A stretch of DNA of 64,000 nt from Arthrobacter globiformis (lineage in GTDB: Bacteria > Actinomycetota > Actinomycetes > Actinomycetales > Micrococcaceae): assembly GCF_030815865.1 (NCBI RefSeq), contig NZ_JAUSXI010000001.1:3596001-3660000 (forward strand), in the 5' to 3' direction. A model generated the notes under the pieces. It had not been told where the DNA came from. It did no database searches and worked only from the letters and a program-made list of their open reading frames with translations. This document shows, one piece after another, positions 55,524 to 63,340 of this stretch; within the stretch, counting starts at the first letter, position 1, and each line of letters starts with the position of its first letter. The translations under genes were made by a program, and so were the position numbers.

Positions 55524-56972
55524 TGTGGAGTCTCATGACTTAATGGACAGTTCTGTCTCATGACTTCGTAGACACTCTGTCTCAGGACCTCGTGGACACT
55601 TGGGCTGCGGGTTTGCTGCTGTTCATGAGTAAATCCCAGCCGGACATCAGGATTCGGCATGCTGTTGCGACATGGTCCGAGGATTCGCCCAGGGGTGCGG
55701 TGAGCGCATTCTGCAGGAAGCACAATGTTTCCCGGGCCTGGTTCTACCGGGTCCGGGCGGCGGCCGCTGAGGTCGGGCCGGTGAAAGCGCTGGAGAAGAG
55801 GCCCACGCTTCCCTCGACGACGCCGACCGCGACTGCACCGGGCATGGTGGATCTGCTGCTCGGTGCCCGGGCGGAGCTCAAGAAACTGGGCTTGGACCAC
55901 GGCCCGCTCTCTGTCATCGCAAAGCTCTCCAGGCAGGGCTTTAGGCCGCCGTCCCGGGCCACGGTCGCCAGAATCTTTGCCCGGGCCGGGGTCGTGGTGC
56001 CGGAGCCGAGAAAGAAGCCGCGAAGCGCTTACAAAAGGTTCGTCTATCCCCAGCCCAATGCGTGCTGGCAGATCGACTCGACCGAGTGGCAGCTCGCCGA
56101 CGGGAGGAAGGTGGCGATCTTCCAGCTCATTGATGACCATTCACGTCTGGCACTGGCGTCCCTGGTGGCCACCGGGGAAACCAGGGACGCCGCGATCGCG
56201 GTCGTCACGCTGGCCATCGAATGCCACGGTGCACCGCAGAAATTCCTCTCCGACAACGGCTCGGCCCTGAACCCCACCCGCCGCGGACGCACCGGCGCGC
56301 TGGTCGAATTCCTCAAAGCCAGGGGCATCGAGCCGATCACGGGCAAACCCTATAAGCCCACCACCCAGGGCAAGAACGAACGCTTCCATCAGACCCTGCA
56401 CAGATACCTGCACCGGCAGCCGCCGGCGCCATCAATGCCCGTCCTGCAATTACAGGTCGATGCCTTCGATCTCTACTACAACAACGAACGTGAACATCAG
56501 GGCCTGCCTCCCGGCCTGACTCCCCGGGAAGCCTGGGACGCCACCCCGAAGACACCCCCGCCCGCCCCGCCGGAACCGGCCGTGGCCGGACCGGGCCGGC
56601 GAAGCGCGCAACGGACAGTGGACCGGAACGGGTGCGCGACGATCCTGGGAACCCATTTCAAACTGGGCAATGAACACATCGGAACGACTGTCCATATCCT
56701 CTACGACGATGCCGTCATCATGTTCTTCGGAGCGCAAGGGACCGAAATCATCAGCCACCGCCGGCCGGCCCAAGGCACTCCCTACGTCGGCAACGGCAAA
56801 CCCTCAGGGGTCGCAGCCAACCCCCGGGGAGCCCGCAAGAAACGGAGCATCTACCCGACGCTCAAAGCCCGCCAGCCAACGCCAGAGAACGAAGTGTCCA
56901 CATAGCCATGAGACATCAAATGTCTACGAAGTCCTGAGACAGGAAGTGTCCACGAGGTCCTGAGACATGACA
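55524..56972 (+). mobile_element. IS481-family insertion sequence
   Basis: The 1449-bp element has terminal inverted repeats beginning TGTGGAGTCTCATGAC on the left and TGTCATGTCTCAGGAC on the right. One transposase fills the interior. Each end carries three tandem copies of a TGTCTCA-GGACCTCGTGGACACT type repeat (left at 55530, 55554, 55578; right at 56892, 56918, 56944). It is flanked by a 15-bp direct repeat with one mismatch. IS481 elements are known for variable target duplications up to about 15 bp. Confidence 0.88.
55625..56905 (+). CDS. IS481-family DDE transposase
   Basis: The 426-residue transposase has an N-terminal helix-turn-helix (GAVSAFCRKHNVSRAWFYRVR) and an rve-type integrase core. 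The acidic triad is seen in CWQIDSTEWQL, FLSDNGSALNP and TQGKNERFHQTLHRYL. A C-terminal beta domain (NGCATILGTHFKLGNEHIG) follows. ATG 55625 is preferred; an in-frame start at 55592 would add 11 residues reading across the third left end repeat. The frame is intact, so the element may be active. Confidence 0.92.
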   Translation: MSKSQPDIRIRHAVATWSEDSPRGAVSAFCRKHNVSRAWFYRVRAAAAEVGPVKALEKRPTLPSTTPTATAPGMVDLLLGARAELKKLGLDHGPLSVIAKLSRQGFRPPSRATVARIFARAGVVVPEPRKKPRSAYKRFVYPQPNACWQIDSTEWQLADGRKVAIFQLIDDHSRLALASLVATGETRDAAIAVVTLAIECHGAPQKFLSDNGSALNPTRRGRTGALVEFLKARGIEPITGKPYKPTTQGKNERFHQTLHRYLHRQPPAPSMPVLQLQVDAFDLYYNNEREHQGLPPGLTPREAWDATPKTPPPAPPEPAVAGPGRRSAQRTVDRNGCATILGTHFKLGNEHIGTTVHILYDDAVIMFFGAQGTEIISHRRPAQGTPYVGNGKPSGVAANPRGARKKRSIYPTLKARQPTPENEVST

Positions 56973-57003
56973 AGCGCTGGGAACACCCTGAAGTGCTACT
57001 CAG
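56973..57003. repeat. Palindromic repeat, copy 3 (right part)
   Basis: AGCGCTGGGAACACC then CTGAAGTGCTACTCAG completes the palindrome begun at 55486. The first 15 bases are the right copy of the target duplication. Confidence 0.85.
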
Positions 57004-57048
57004 TTGGGAGGGGCGGGAATAACCTGGGGCTGACGACGTTGAGGGCAG

Positions 57049-57066
57049 TACATGCAAACGCATGTA
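57049..57066. promoter_or_regulatory. Candidate MarR operator upstream of the flavin monooxygenase
   Basis: TACATGC-AAAC-GCATGTA is a perfect 7-4-7 palindrome immediately upstream of the -10-like TATACT (57074-57079), 57 bases before the monooxygenase ATG. A MarR gene is the next gene in the operon, so autoregulation is likely. Confidence 0.65.
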
Positions 57067-57122
57067 AATCGGGTATACTGGTCGCACAGGCCCGAACAAC
57101 TTCGGCGAACGGAAGGCTCATC

Positions 57123-58289
57123 ATGCAGATCGGCGTATTCAGCGTCAGCGACATCACCCAGGACCCCACAACGGGCCGGACCCCTACCGAGCACGAGCGC
57201 ATCAAGGCGTCAGTGGCGATCGCCAAAAAGGTCGAAGAAATCGGCATGGACGTCTACGCCATCGGTGAGCACCACAACCGGCCGTTCTTCTCCTCCTCTC
57301 CCACCACCACGCTCGCGTACATCGCCGCCCAGACCGAGCGGATTACACTGTCCACGGCCACCACGCTGATCACCACGAACGATCCGGTCAAGATCGCCGA
57401 GGACTTCGCCATGCTGCAGCACCTCGCCGACGGCCGGGTGGACCTGGTGCTGGGCCGCGGCAACACGGCCCCGGTCTACCCCTGGTTCGGCAAGAACATC
57501 CAGGACGGGATCGAGCTCGCCATCGAGAACTACAGCCTGCTGCGCAAGCTGTGGGACGAGGACACCGTCAACTGGTCCGGAAAGTTCCGCACACCGCTGC
57601 AGAACTTCACCTCCACCCCGCGCCCGCTCGACGGCGTGTCCCCCTTTGTGTGGCACGGCTCCATCCGCAGCCCGCAGATCGCGGAGGTGGCGGCGTACTA
57701 CGGCGACGGCTTCTTCGCCAACAACATTTTCTGGCCCAAGGAGCACTACCAGCAGCTGATCAGCCTCTACCGCGAGCGCTACGAGCACTACGGCCACGGC
57801 AAGGCTGACCAGGCCATCGTGGGGCTGGGCGGGCAGTTCTTCATGCGGAAGAACTCCCAGGACGCCGTCAGGGAATTCCGGCCGTACTTCGACAACGCCC
57901 CCGTCTACGGCCACGGCCCGTCCCTGGAGGACTTCACGTCCCAGACCCCGCTGACCGTCGGCAGCCCGCAGGAAGTCATCGAGAAGACCCTCACCTTCCG
58001 CGAGTTCTTCGGTGACTACCAGCGCCAGCTGTTCCTGATCGACCACGCAGGCCTGCCGCTGAAGACCGTCCTGGAGCAGCTGGACCTTTTCGGCGAGGAA
58101 GTCCTGCCGGTCCTGCGCAAGGAGTACGCCGAGCGCACGCCCGCTCACATCCCGGCTCCCCCCACGCACGCCGGACGCGTTGCCGCACGGATCGCAGCTG
58201 AGGGCGCTACAGGCGAGGGCGCTGCCCCGGGCACAGGGATCGGCCAGGACACGGCTGCCGCCGCTGCCTCCCCAACGGAGTCACGATGA
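57123..58289 (+). CDS. LLM-class flavin-dependent oxidoreductase
   Basis: The 388-residue luciferase-like monooxygenase starts MQIGVFSVSDITQDP with GGAAGG five bases upstream. VYAIGEHHNRPFFSSSP and LGRGNTAPVYPWFG are typical of the CE1758-type branch of the bacterial luciferase family. It binds FMN supplied by a reductase not seen here; substrate unknown. An Ala/Thr-rich tail follows the fold. Its TGA overlaps the MarR ATG by four bases. Confidence 0.9.
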   Translation: MQIGVFSVSDITQDPTTGRTPTEHERIKASVAIAKKVEEIGMDVYAIGEHHNRPFFSSSPTTTLAYIAAQTERITLSTATTLITTNDPVKIAEDFAMLQHLADGRVDLVLGRGNTAPVYPWFGKNIQDGIELAIENYSLLRKLWDEDTVNWSGKFRTPLQNFTSTPRPLDGVSPFVWHGSIRSPQIAEVAAYYGDGFFANNIFWPKEHYQQLISLYRERYEHYGHGKADQAIVGLGGQFFMRKNSQDAVREFRPYFDNAPVYGHGPSLEDFTSQTPLTVGSPQEVIEKTLTFREFFGDYQRQLFLIDHAGLPLKTVLEQLDLFGEEVLPVLRKEYAERTPAHIPAPPTHAGRVAARIAAEGATGEGAAPGTGIGQDTAAAAASPTESR

Positions 58290-58753
58290 CACCCCGGGCA
58301 GTTTCGGGGACGTCCGCCGTCCGGCTGGCCTCAGAAACCTGGGAGTCGCTGTTCCGCGCGCAGGTGGCCGTGATGCGCCGGCTGCAGTCGGGCCCCGCTT
58401 TCCGGGACCTGGCGGTGAACGAGTACGACGTGCTGTTCACACTGTCGCGGTGCCCGTCGGGCTGGCTGCGCCTGAACGAACTTAACGACAACGTGCTCCT
58501 GAGCCAGTCCAGCCTGAGCAGGCTGGTGGACCGGCTGGAGAAACGCGGCTTGGTGGAGCGCCAGCCGGCCCCGAACGACGGCCGGGGCGTGCTGCTGAAG
58601 CTGACGGAGGAGGGCGCGGCGCTGCAGAAGGAAATTGGCCGGGAGCACGTGCGGGACATCGCCGAGCTCGTTGCCCCGGCGCTGACGGCGGCGGAGCAAC
58701 GGGAGCTGCTCCGCCTCACGGAGAAGCTGCGCGCGTCACTGCCGTCCCGTTAG
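58286..58753 (+). CDS. MarR-family transcriptional regulator
   Basis: The 155-residue winged-helix protein has LRLNELNDNVLLSQSSLSRLVDRLEKRGLVER as recognition region and RQPAPNDGRGVLLKLTEEG as the wing. It is translationally coupled to the flavin monooxygenase. It probably binds the palindrome at 57049-57066 and senses a phenolic or oxidant ligand. Confidence 0.9.
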   Translation: MTPRAVSGTSAVRLASETWESLFRAQVAVMRRLQSGPAFRDLAVNEYDVLFTLSRCPSGWLRLNELNDNVLLSQSSLSRLVDRLEKRGLVERQPAPNDGRGVLLKLTEEGAALQKEIGREHVRDIAELVAPALTAAEQRELLRLTEKLRASLPSR

Positions 58754-58781
58754 CTGGACAGCCAGTGGCCCCGTTAGCAGA

Positions 58782-58817
58782 CGGCCGACGGCGGGACGCC
58801 AGGCCCGCCGTCGGCCG
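58782..58817. terminator. Bidirectional terminator
   Basis: A 14-bp perfect stem (CGGCCGACGGCGGG with its complement) and an 8-base loop lie between the convergent MarR and transglutaminase genes. It lacks T-runs. Confidence 0.65.
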
Positions 58818-58834
58818 CCTCCGGCGCGCTGCCG

Positions 58835-59641
58835 TCAGCTGATGATGACGAGTTTGTCCGGATCCTCCGCCGGCAGCTCGCCGTTCACCGTGGCCAAGAC
58901 GCGGATCTCCCGGAGGGAGAGGCTTCCGCCTACGGTGGACAGGAAGGCCGTGTCCGAGGAGTCGCGTCCCGCGGAGATGCGCAGCATGGCCTCCCTGGGA
59001 GCGAGCCCGGTGGGGTCGAGCACGTGCCAGGCCCCGTTGACGTGGGCCTCGGCCACGGCATGGAAGTCCATCGGGGAAAGGCCCGGCGCATACACGGCCG
59101 CCAACCGGGCAGGCACGTTCTTGGCGCGCAGCAGCGAGATGGCCAGGTGCGCATAGTCCCGGCAGACGCCCCGCCGGTTCAGAAGGGTCTCCACAGCTCC
59201 GTCGGTTCCCCGGGAGGAGCCGCTGACGTAGCGCAGTTCGTTGAACACCCAGTTGCGGACGGCGTGCAGGAGTTCCTCGCCCTGGAGTCCGCCGAACTCC
59301 GCGTACGACGTGGGGAGCAGCCGGTCGGACTCCGCGTAACGGCTGGGCCGGACGTAGCGGATCAGATCCATCAGCGCCGCCTCCTCAGGTTCGGCACGGC
59401 CCCCGACGGTCGCCGAGTAATCCACGGTGACCTCCGTGGGGTCGGCGAACTCCATGTAGTGGAACCTGCCGCCATGGTGGTCCGAAAGCTCAGTCAGCGG
59501 AACCTGTTCCCCGCCCGCCGTCACGCTGAGGTTCTCCTCAAAGGACGTGTAGCCGGCGTTCCTCGCCACGGAGAGGGCCATCGCCACCTTGGTGTCGGCC
59601 ACGGTCTTGAATACCAGGTGGGCAGCAACAGTTCGTTCCAT
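58835..59641 (-). CDS. Transglutaminase-like family protein
   Basis: The 268-residue protein has an N-terminal beta region and a transglutaminase-like core. The catalytic Cys is in NRRGVCRDYAHLAISLLRA, the His in DFHAVAEAHVNGAWHVLDPT and the Asp in the same block. It probably acts as a protease or cross-linker in the cytoplasm; no signal peptide is present. Such genes often neighbour circularly permuted ATP-grasp proteins, but none is seen here. Confidence 0.88.
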   Translation of the reverse strand: MERTVAAHLVFKTVADTKVAMALSVARNAGYTSFEENLSVTAGGEQVPLTELSDHHGGRFHYMEFADPTEVTVDYSATVGGRAEPEEAALMDLIRYVRPSRYAESDRLLPTSYAEFGGLQGEELLHAVRNWVFNELRYVSGSSRGTDGAVETLLNRRGVCRDYAHLAISLLRAKNVPARLAAVYAPGLSPMDFHAVAEAHVNGAWHVLDPTGLAPREAMLRISAGRDSSDTAFLSTVGGSLSLREIRVLATVNGELPAEDPDKLVIIS

Positions 59642-59714
59642 GGGTCTCCGGGGTGTGAGGCGGCGTCAGCCAGTCGCGGCTGCGGACGGGGGATGTGCCG
59701 GAGGCGCAGCGGGA

Positions 59715-60503
59715 CTAGTTTTTGATCTTCAGAGACATTAGCATCCGCTGGACATTGGCGAATTCGGAGCCCTCATTGACGTAGCCAGCGGCCTGGTCAA
59801 GCGTGTCGAAGGCCTTGGCCGGGGCCACCTTTTCGTCCGGTGCAAACGCCTTAAGGGAGCGCACGTCGCTGAACGAGTAGTTCCCCTTGCCTGCCAGGCC
59901 CTGCACCACGTTCTGCAGCTGGCAGGCCTTGGAATCGGCGCCGCCCACCAGGTTGGTGATGCCGAAGGAGCCGAAGTAGCGGTAGCCCTGGATCACCCTG
60001 AACACCACGTGCGGGTCGATGGTCCCCTGCCCGCCGCTGTGCGGCAACTCGACGGGGACACTGCTGACCACGACGTAGGATTTGCGGGCGGAGACGGCAC
60101 ACTTGACTGCCGCTGTATCCGGAAGGCCCGTCTGCAGGGTGGCCAGATAGCTGCCTTCCGCGTCCTTGACCTCGATCTTCACAGCGCCGGGAAGGGTTCC
60201 CTTGTCAGGTTCAACCGACTGGGCAATCCAGTCCTGCGGAAGCTCAAAGCTCGCGGTCTTGGCAGGGTCTGTGAAGACCTTCCACGCCGCTGCCGTGGCC
60301 CCGGCTGTCGCAGAGGCACCGGCCGACGCGCTTGCGGAGGGACTCGCGGACCCCGAGGCCGCACTGGTCCCCGGGCTGGTGCCCGGCTCCGCCGTCCAGG
60401 CGGGCGCGCCCTTGCCGTCGCTGCTGCAGCCGGCCATCAGTCCCGCCGTCAACAGCACGACGGCGGCGATCCCGATACGTCCAGAGGCCGTGATCCCTGT
60501 CAT
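59715..60503 (-). CDS. Secreted lipoprotein of unknown function
   Basis: The 262-residue protein has a lipoprotein signal (VVLLTAGLMAGCSS), a Ser/Ala/Gly linker of about 40 residues, and a compact domain starting WKVFTDPAKTASFELPQDW. The segment resembles PsbP-like or MPT-type extracellular lipoprotein domains, but I could not identify the family. Two cysteines (VKCAVSA, KACQLQNVV) could form a disulfide. Confidence 0.7.
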   Translation of the reverse strand: MTGITASGRIGIAAVVLLTAGLMAGCSSDGKGAPAWTAEPGTSPGTSAASGSASPSASASAGASATAGATAAAWKVFTDPAKTASFELPQDWIAQSVEPDKGTLPGAVKIEVKDAEGSYLATLQTGLPDTAAVKCAVSARKSYVVVSSVPVELPHSGGQGTIDPHVVFRVIQGYRYFGSFGITNLVGGADSKACQLQNVVQGLAGKGNYSFSDVRSLKAFAPDEKVAPAKAFDTLDQAAGYVNEGSEFANVQRMLMSLKIKN

Positions 60504-60587
60504 GGCTCCAGCCTAGCCGGGACGCCGGGTCCGTCGGGGCGTTGCCGGGCAGCGTTTCGACCATGAATTAGCAACTAGGCTGAGGTC

Positions 60588-61250
60588 ATGGACGAACACG
60601 ACCTGGACGAAGCAGAGCAGACCCTGGCGAACATGTCCGACCTCGACATTGCCGACTGGCGGCTGCGGACCTTCGCCCTCTACGACACCGTGCGCAAGAT
60701 CGCGGCGGACAGCCCCGAGGAAGCCCACGCCTACTGGCGCCAGGAGCGCGACCGCATGTTCGGCACTCATGCTGCCTCGGCCCTGACGGCCGAGGCCAAG
60801 GCGTCCTTCTACGGGCTCAGGACCGCCGACTACGACCCCATCTACCGTTTCTACGTGCCCCTGACCAAGGAGGGCGCCGGGCGGGAAATGACCGTCGAAA
60901 CAGGGACGGACGGGCTGGTCAGGTTTGTCCGGCTGGGAACGTTCGACCTTCCGGAGATGGGACAGTTGGCCGTGTGGAAGCTGATGGGCTACGGCGGCGG
61001 GATCTTCGTTCCGTTCCGCGACGCCACCGCCGGAAAGCCCGGCGGAAGCTACGGTGCCGGCCGCTACCTCCTGGACACCATCAAGGGCGCGTTCCATGGC
61101 GTCCGCGGCTCCGGATCCGACGCCCAGTACGTGCTGGACTTCAACTTCGCCTACAACCCCTCGTGCGCCTACAACGAGGCCTGGGCCTGCCCGCTCGCCG
61201 GCCCCGCCAACCGGCTGGCCGTGGAGATCCCCGTTGGCGAGCTGTACTGA
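60588..61250 (+). CDS. DUF1684 family protein
   Basis: The 220-residue cytoplasmic protein has the DUF1684 core: VPFRDATAGKPGGSYGAGRYL, then VLDFNFAYNPSCAYNEAWACPLAGPANRLAVEIPVGE in part. That cluster of conserved Asn/Tyr/Cys residues suggests an active or metal site, but no activity is established that I know of. It lies 46 bases before an FAH-family gene on the same strand. Confidence 0.86.
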   Translation: MDEHDLDEAEQTLANMSDLDIADWRLRTFALYDTVRKIAADSPEEAHAYWRQERDRMFGTHAASALTAEAKASFYGLRTADYDPIYRFYVPLTKEGAGREMTVETGTDGLVRFVRLGTFDLPEMGQLAVWKLMGYGGGIFVPFRDATAGKPGGSYGAGRYLLDTIKGAFHGVRGSGSDAQYVLDFNFAYNPSCAYNEAWACPLAGPANRLAVEIPVGELY

Positions 61251-61295
61251 CGTCACGCAGTTCGGGCCGCTCCGCCCCGCACTTACGATGGCTGA

Positions 61296-62174
61296 ATGAC
61301 CCCAGCTCCCCCGCGGCGGATCGCCCGCGTCCGCCCCCTCGCCCCTGCCCCGTCGTCGTCCCCGTCCCCAGGCCCCTCCCCAGACTCGGACAAAGCACAG
61401 CTTCCCGAACAGTTCTTCGTGGCCAACGACGCCGCAGACTTCGCGGGCACTGCGGGACGGATATGGACGGTGGTGGAGTCCCCGTTCCCCGGTTCGCGCG
61501 CCAACGCCGGCAGCGCCCACCGCAAGGGGTGGGAGCCCGGGGCTGAGGTCCTCGAGGACAGCTTCACGTTCCTGGCACCGAGCGTGCCGGCCAACGTCCT
61601 CGGGATGGCCCACAACACCGGGCAGGCCGGCCGGGACGTTCCCGCACAGGCCTTCCACAAGGCAGCCACCAGCGTGATCGGCCCGGGCGAGGCGATTGAA
61701 CTGCCGGCGGGAATTGGACTGGTGGAGCCGGAGGCGGAACTGGCCGTCGTCGTCGGCCGGACAGCGAAAAACCTGACCCTCGGCAACGCGCGGACGGCGG
61801 TTCTGGGCTACACCATCGGCAACGACGTCACCGCACGCAAGCTGCAAAAGTCCGATGAACTCTGGCTGAGCGCCAAAAGCCAGGACACGTTCACACCGGC
61901 AGGTCCCTGGGTCGTCACCGGGCTGGACCATGCGGACCTGCCTGTCGGCGTCGTCCACAATGGCACCGAACTGCCCACGGCAAGCACCGCCGACCTGGGC
62001 TGGAAGGTGGACGAGATCCTCGTTTACCTGACGTCCTTCATGACCCTGCACCCCGGCGACCTGGTGCTCACCGGCTTTCCGGCGGCCAGCACCGGCATCC
62101 AGCCGGGCGACACCGTGACCTGCCGGGTGGGCGGGATCGGGGAGCTCTCCAACCCCGTCACGGCCGCTAGCTGA
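61296..62174 (+). CDS. Fumarylacetoacetate-hydrolase-family protein
   Basis: The 292-residue protein has a Pro/Ser-rich N-terminal segment, then the FAH fold: NVLGMAHNTGQ, GLVEPEAELAVVVGR with metal ligands, YTIGNDVTARKLQ and HPGDLVLTGFPAAS. It is paralogous to the gene at 13200-13976 but more divergent. Its 3' end overlaps the convergent cysteine desulfurase gene by 8 bases. Confidence 0.83.
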   Translation: MTPAPPRRIARVRPLAPAPSSSPSPGPSPDSDKAQLPEQFFVANDAADFAGTAGRIWTVVESPFPGSRANAGSAHRKGWEPGAEVLEDSFTFLAPSVPANVLGMAHNTGQAGRDVPAQAFHKAATSVIGPGEAIELPAGIGLVEPEAELAVVVGRTAKNLTLGNARTAVLGYTIGNDVTARKLQKSDELWLSAKSQDTFTPAGPWVVTGLDHADLPVGVVHNGTELPTASTADLGWKVDEILVYLTSFMTLHPGDLVLTGFPAASTGIQPGDTVTCRVGGIGELSNPVTAAS

Positions 62175-63333
62175 CCGATACGCCGCCCAGGTTCCGGACG
62201 CTTCCGACGGCGGCTGTCACCGCCGCCGCTGCTGCCTCCAGGTCGGCGGCGGCCACCGACGAATCACAGCTGAACCTCACGGCGGTCTGCGCCACCTCCG
62301 CTTCGATACCGAGTGCCACCAGCACCGGTGACGGCGCGTCCGATCCGGCCGCGCACGCCGAGCCGCTGGAGCAGACCACGCCCTGGCGCTCGAGTTCCAG
62401 GAGCACGGACTCGCCGCTGGTGCCCGGGAAGCAGAACGACGCCACGGAGGGCAGCCGTTCGGACGGATGGCCGGTCAGCAGCGCACCGGGAACACTGCCC
62501 AACACGGCGGCGATAAAATGATCACGCAGGCCCGAGACGCGGGCCGCGAGCGCGGGCTGGTCGGCGTGCGCCAGGGTGAGGGCGGTGGCCAAGGCCACGG
62601 CGCCCGCAACATTTTCGGTGCCGGAGCGCCGGCCGCGTTCCTGCCCGCCGCCATGCACCAGGGGCTCGATCCGGGTCCGGCCCCGAACGAACAGGACCCC
62701 GTTGCCCTTGGGCGCCCCGAGCTTGTGCCCGGAGATGCTCAGGGCGTCCACGCCGAGCGCCCTCGCATCCAGCGGCAGCCAGCCGGCGGCCTGCACGGCG
62801 TCGGTGTGGAAGGGGATTCCTCGCCCCCGCGCCAGGTCCGCCAACTTAGCGACCGGCTGGACGGTCCCCACCTCGTTGTTGGCGTACATGATGCTGACCA
62901 GCGCGGTTTCATCCCGCAGCACCGCGGCGAGTGCCTCCGGGGTCACGGTTCCGTTCCGGTCGACAGGCACGACGTCCACGGTGAAGCCGTGGAAGCGTTC
63001 CAGGTACCATGCGGACTCCTCCACGGCAGGATGCTCGACGGCGCTGATCACCACCCGGTTCAGCACCGGGTCCGCGGCCTGCCGCGCCAGGGCAATCCCC
63101 TTGACCGCGAGGTTGTCCGCCTCCGTGCCGCCCGAGGTGAAGGTGATCTCCCCGGGCCTGCAGCCCAGCACCGCGGCCACGGTCTTGCGGGCGTCCGCGA
63201 GCGCCCGCGCGGCGGAGTCACCGAGCGAGTGGTGGCTTGACGGGTTGCCGAATTCGCCGGTCAGGTAGGGCCACATGGCCTCCAGCACCTCCCGGCGGAC
63301 GGGTGTTGTGGCTGCTGCGTCCAGGAAGATCAT
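62167..63333 (-). CDS. Cysteine desulfurase (NifS/IscS-like)
   Basis: This PLP enzyme of 388 residues mobilises sulfur from cysteine. The PLP lysine lies in SISGHKLGAPKGNG and the catalytic Cys in VVCSSGSACAAGSD. TSGGTEADNLAVKG and VEHPAVEES bind cofactor. Its position next to nadC suggests it makes the [4Fe-4S] cluster of quinolinate synthase NadA, whose gene would lie just outside the window. It starts 7 bases after the nadC stop. Confidence 0.93.
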   Translation of the reverse strand: MIFLDAAATTPVRREVLEAMWPYLTGEFGNPSSHHSLGDSAARALADARKTVAAVLGCRPGEITFTSGGTEADNLAVKGIALARQAADPVLNRVVISAVEHPAVEESAWYLERFHGFTVDVVPVDRNGTVTPEALAAVLRDETALVSIMYANNEVGTVQPVAKLADLARGRGIPFHTDAVQAAGWLPLDARALGVDALSISGHKLGAPKGNGVLFVRGRTRIEPLVHGGGQERGRRSGTENVAGAVALATALTLAHADQPALAARVSGLRDHFIAAVLGSVPGALLTGHPSERLPSVASFCFPGTSGESVLLELERQGVVCSSGSACAAGSDAPSPVLVALGIEAEVAQTAVRFSCDSSVAAADLEAAAAAVTAAVGSVRNLGGVSVS

Positions 63334-63340
63334 GGTGTGC

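Noticed and set aside
55530..56967. Repeated 24-26-bp units that could be mistaken for a CRISPR or replication iterons
   Set aside because: They are three per end, in opposite orientation, and frame a transposase, so they are IS end repeats.
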